From an uncultured Porphyromonadaceae bacterium (GTDB taxonomy: Bacteria > Bacteroidota > Bacteroidia > Bacteroidales > Muribaculaceae), in assembly GCA_947176615.1 (NCBI GenBank), contig CAMWRO010000050.1, positions 1 to 13,473 on the forward strand: a stretch of 13,473 nt of DNA, read 5' to 3'. Shown here one piece after another: positions 12,764 to 13,473 of the stretch. The stretch's first letter is position 1. Each line of letters starts with the position of its first letter. A program made the translations under genes and the position numbers. Below the pieces are notes generated by a model. That model saw only the letters and a program-made list of their open reading frames with translations. It did not search any database and was not told where the DNA came from.

Positions 12764-13473
12764 TTAATCAAGTTTGTGGATTACGAGTCCCGAGCGAAGT
12801 TTCGGTTCAAACCATGTTGTCTTGGGGGGCATGATGTTGCCGCTGTCGGCAATATCCATCAGTTGTTTCATCGACACCGGGAACAGCGCGAGGGCCATAG
12901 CCATTTCGCCGGAATCGACACGGCGTTTCAGCTCGCCGAGGCCACGGATGCCGCCGACGAAGTCAATGCGCTTGTCGCTACGCAGGTCGGTGATGCCGAG
13001 AATATCGCGGAGAATGAGGTCAGACGAGATTGTGACATCAAGGACACCAATAGGGTCATTGTCGTTATATGTCCCCGGTTTTGCAGTCAGCGAATACCAC
13101 TTGCCGCCAAGATATAGCGAGAAATTGTGGAGTGCGCCGGGACGATATTCCTCACCCCCCTTGAGCTCGACGGTGAAGTTTTCGTCAAGCCGTGCAAGGA
13201 ATTCCTCGGGAGTCAGGCCGTTCAGGTCTTTTACGACGCGGTTATAGTCGATGATGTTGAGATGAGAGGCGGGGAAAGCCACCGCGAGGAAGTAGTTGTA
13301 TTCCTCGTCACCTTGGTGATTGGGGTTGTTCTGAGCCTTTTCGTGACCGACAAGGGCGGCAGCTGCCGAGCGGTGATGGCCGTCGGCGATATAAAGGTAA
13401 GGAATTTTTTCAAATTCCTCGGTAACTCGGGCGATAGTCTCGGGAGAGTCGATTACCCAGAAATGATGGCCGA
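12764..13473 (-). CDS. DUF1015 family protein, C-terminal part (5' end outside window)
   Basis: Function not established. 235 codons are visible up to the window edge; the full family length is about 400-420, so the N-terminal part is missing. The open frame runs through the window end without a start. Family hallmark: YIADGHHRSAAAAL shortly after the visible start, followed by FLAVAFPASHLNIIDYNRVV and, later, FVGGIRGLGELKRRVDSGE and FPVSMKQLMDIADSGNIMPPKTTWFEPKLRSGLVIHKL, a well-conserved C-terminus of this family. It is predicted cytoplasmic. From memory, Bacteroidales often have this gene next to serC and serA (serine synthesis); the neighbouring genes would lie beyond this window, so this is not testable here. 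Its transcript ends before, or runs into, the GH43 promoter region 26 nt downstream. Confidence 0.88.
   Translation of the reverse strand, partial: GHHFWVIDSPETIARVTEEFEKIPYLYIADGHHRSAAAALVGHEKAQNNPNHQGDEEYNYFLAVAFPASHLNIIDYNRVVKDLNGLTPEEFLARLDENFTVELKGGEEYRPGALHNFSLYLGGKWYSLTAKPGTYNDNDPIGVLDVTISSDLILRDILGITDLRSDKRIDFVGGIRGLGELKRRVDSGEMAMALALFPVSMKQLMDIADSGNIMPPKTTWFEPKLRSGLVIHKLD

Noticed and set aside
1..13473. CRISPR array, tRNA, rRNA, insertion sequence or integrase
   Set aside because: No regularly spaced repeats, no cloverleaf with a CCA end, no rRNA-like stretch and no transposase-like protein in any frame.

Overview
The window looks like chromosome of a Bacteroidota member, most likely order Bacteroidales. 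A Muribaculaceae-like gut bacterium is my best guess, but no marker gene here settles the family. The main reasons are seven intergenic matches to the Bacteroides-type -7 box TAnnTTTG, several with a TTG/TTTG box 19-20 nt upstream, start codons without Shine-Dalgarno sequences, and secreted GH2/GH43 glycosidases mixed with ordinary metabolic genes. By eye the base composition is moderately GC-rich. The ABC-F gene and its leader look more AT-rich than their neighbours.

Layout, left to right. (1) 1-1977, minus strand: lplA (lipoate-protein ligase) followed 16 nt later by gcvT (glycine cleavage T protein, cut by the window edge). This pairs lipoylation with a lipoate-dependent pathway. (2) 1998-5167, minus strand: a secreted GH43-like enzyme and a secreted GH2 enzyme 8 nt apart (an operon), then a 62-residue unknown protein followed by a clear intrinsic terminator. 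(3) 5204-6505, minus strand: purT (formate-dependent GAR transformylase) with its own promoter and a terminator with a perfect 23-bp stem. (4) 6610-8085, plus strand: a MATE efflux pump whose short leader holds a complete intrinsic terminator between promoter and start codon. (5) 8146-8668, minus strand: a cupin gene broken by one extra base in a run of six G. (6) 8819-11056, plus strand: an ABC-F ATPase with a 165-nt leader carrying a 35-codon upstream ORF, then an HxlR-family regulator. (7) 11072-12725, minus strand: a secreted GH43 beta-xylosidase/arabinofuranosidase-type enzyme. (8) 12764-13473, minus strand: the C-terminal part of a DUF1015 protein.

The three glycosidases suggest breakdown of arabinose- or xylose-containing plant polysaccharide, but there is no SusC/SusD pair in view, so this is not a classic polysaccharide utilization locus within these limits. 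The middle of the window (6610-11108) is a drug/stress-response neighbourhood: an exporter, a ribosome-associated ABC-F protein, an HxlR regulator and a small cupin. Two of its genes have leaders that look regulated after transcription starts. Those leaders are the most interesting features here. No rRNA, tRNA, CRISPR array, insertion sequence or recognisable named riboswitch was found.
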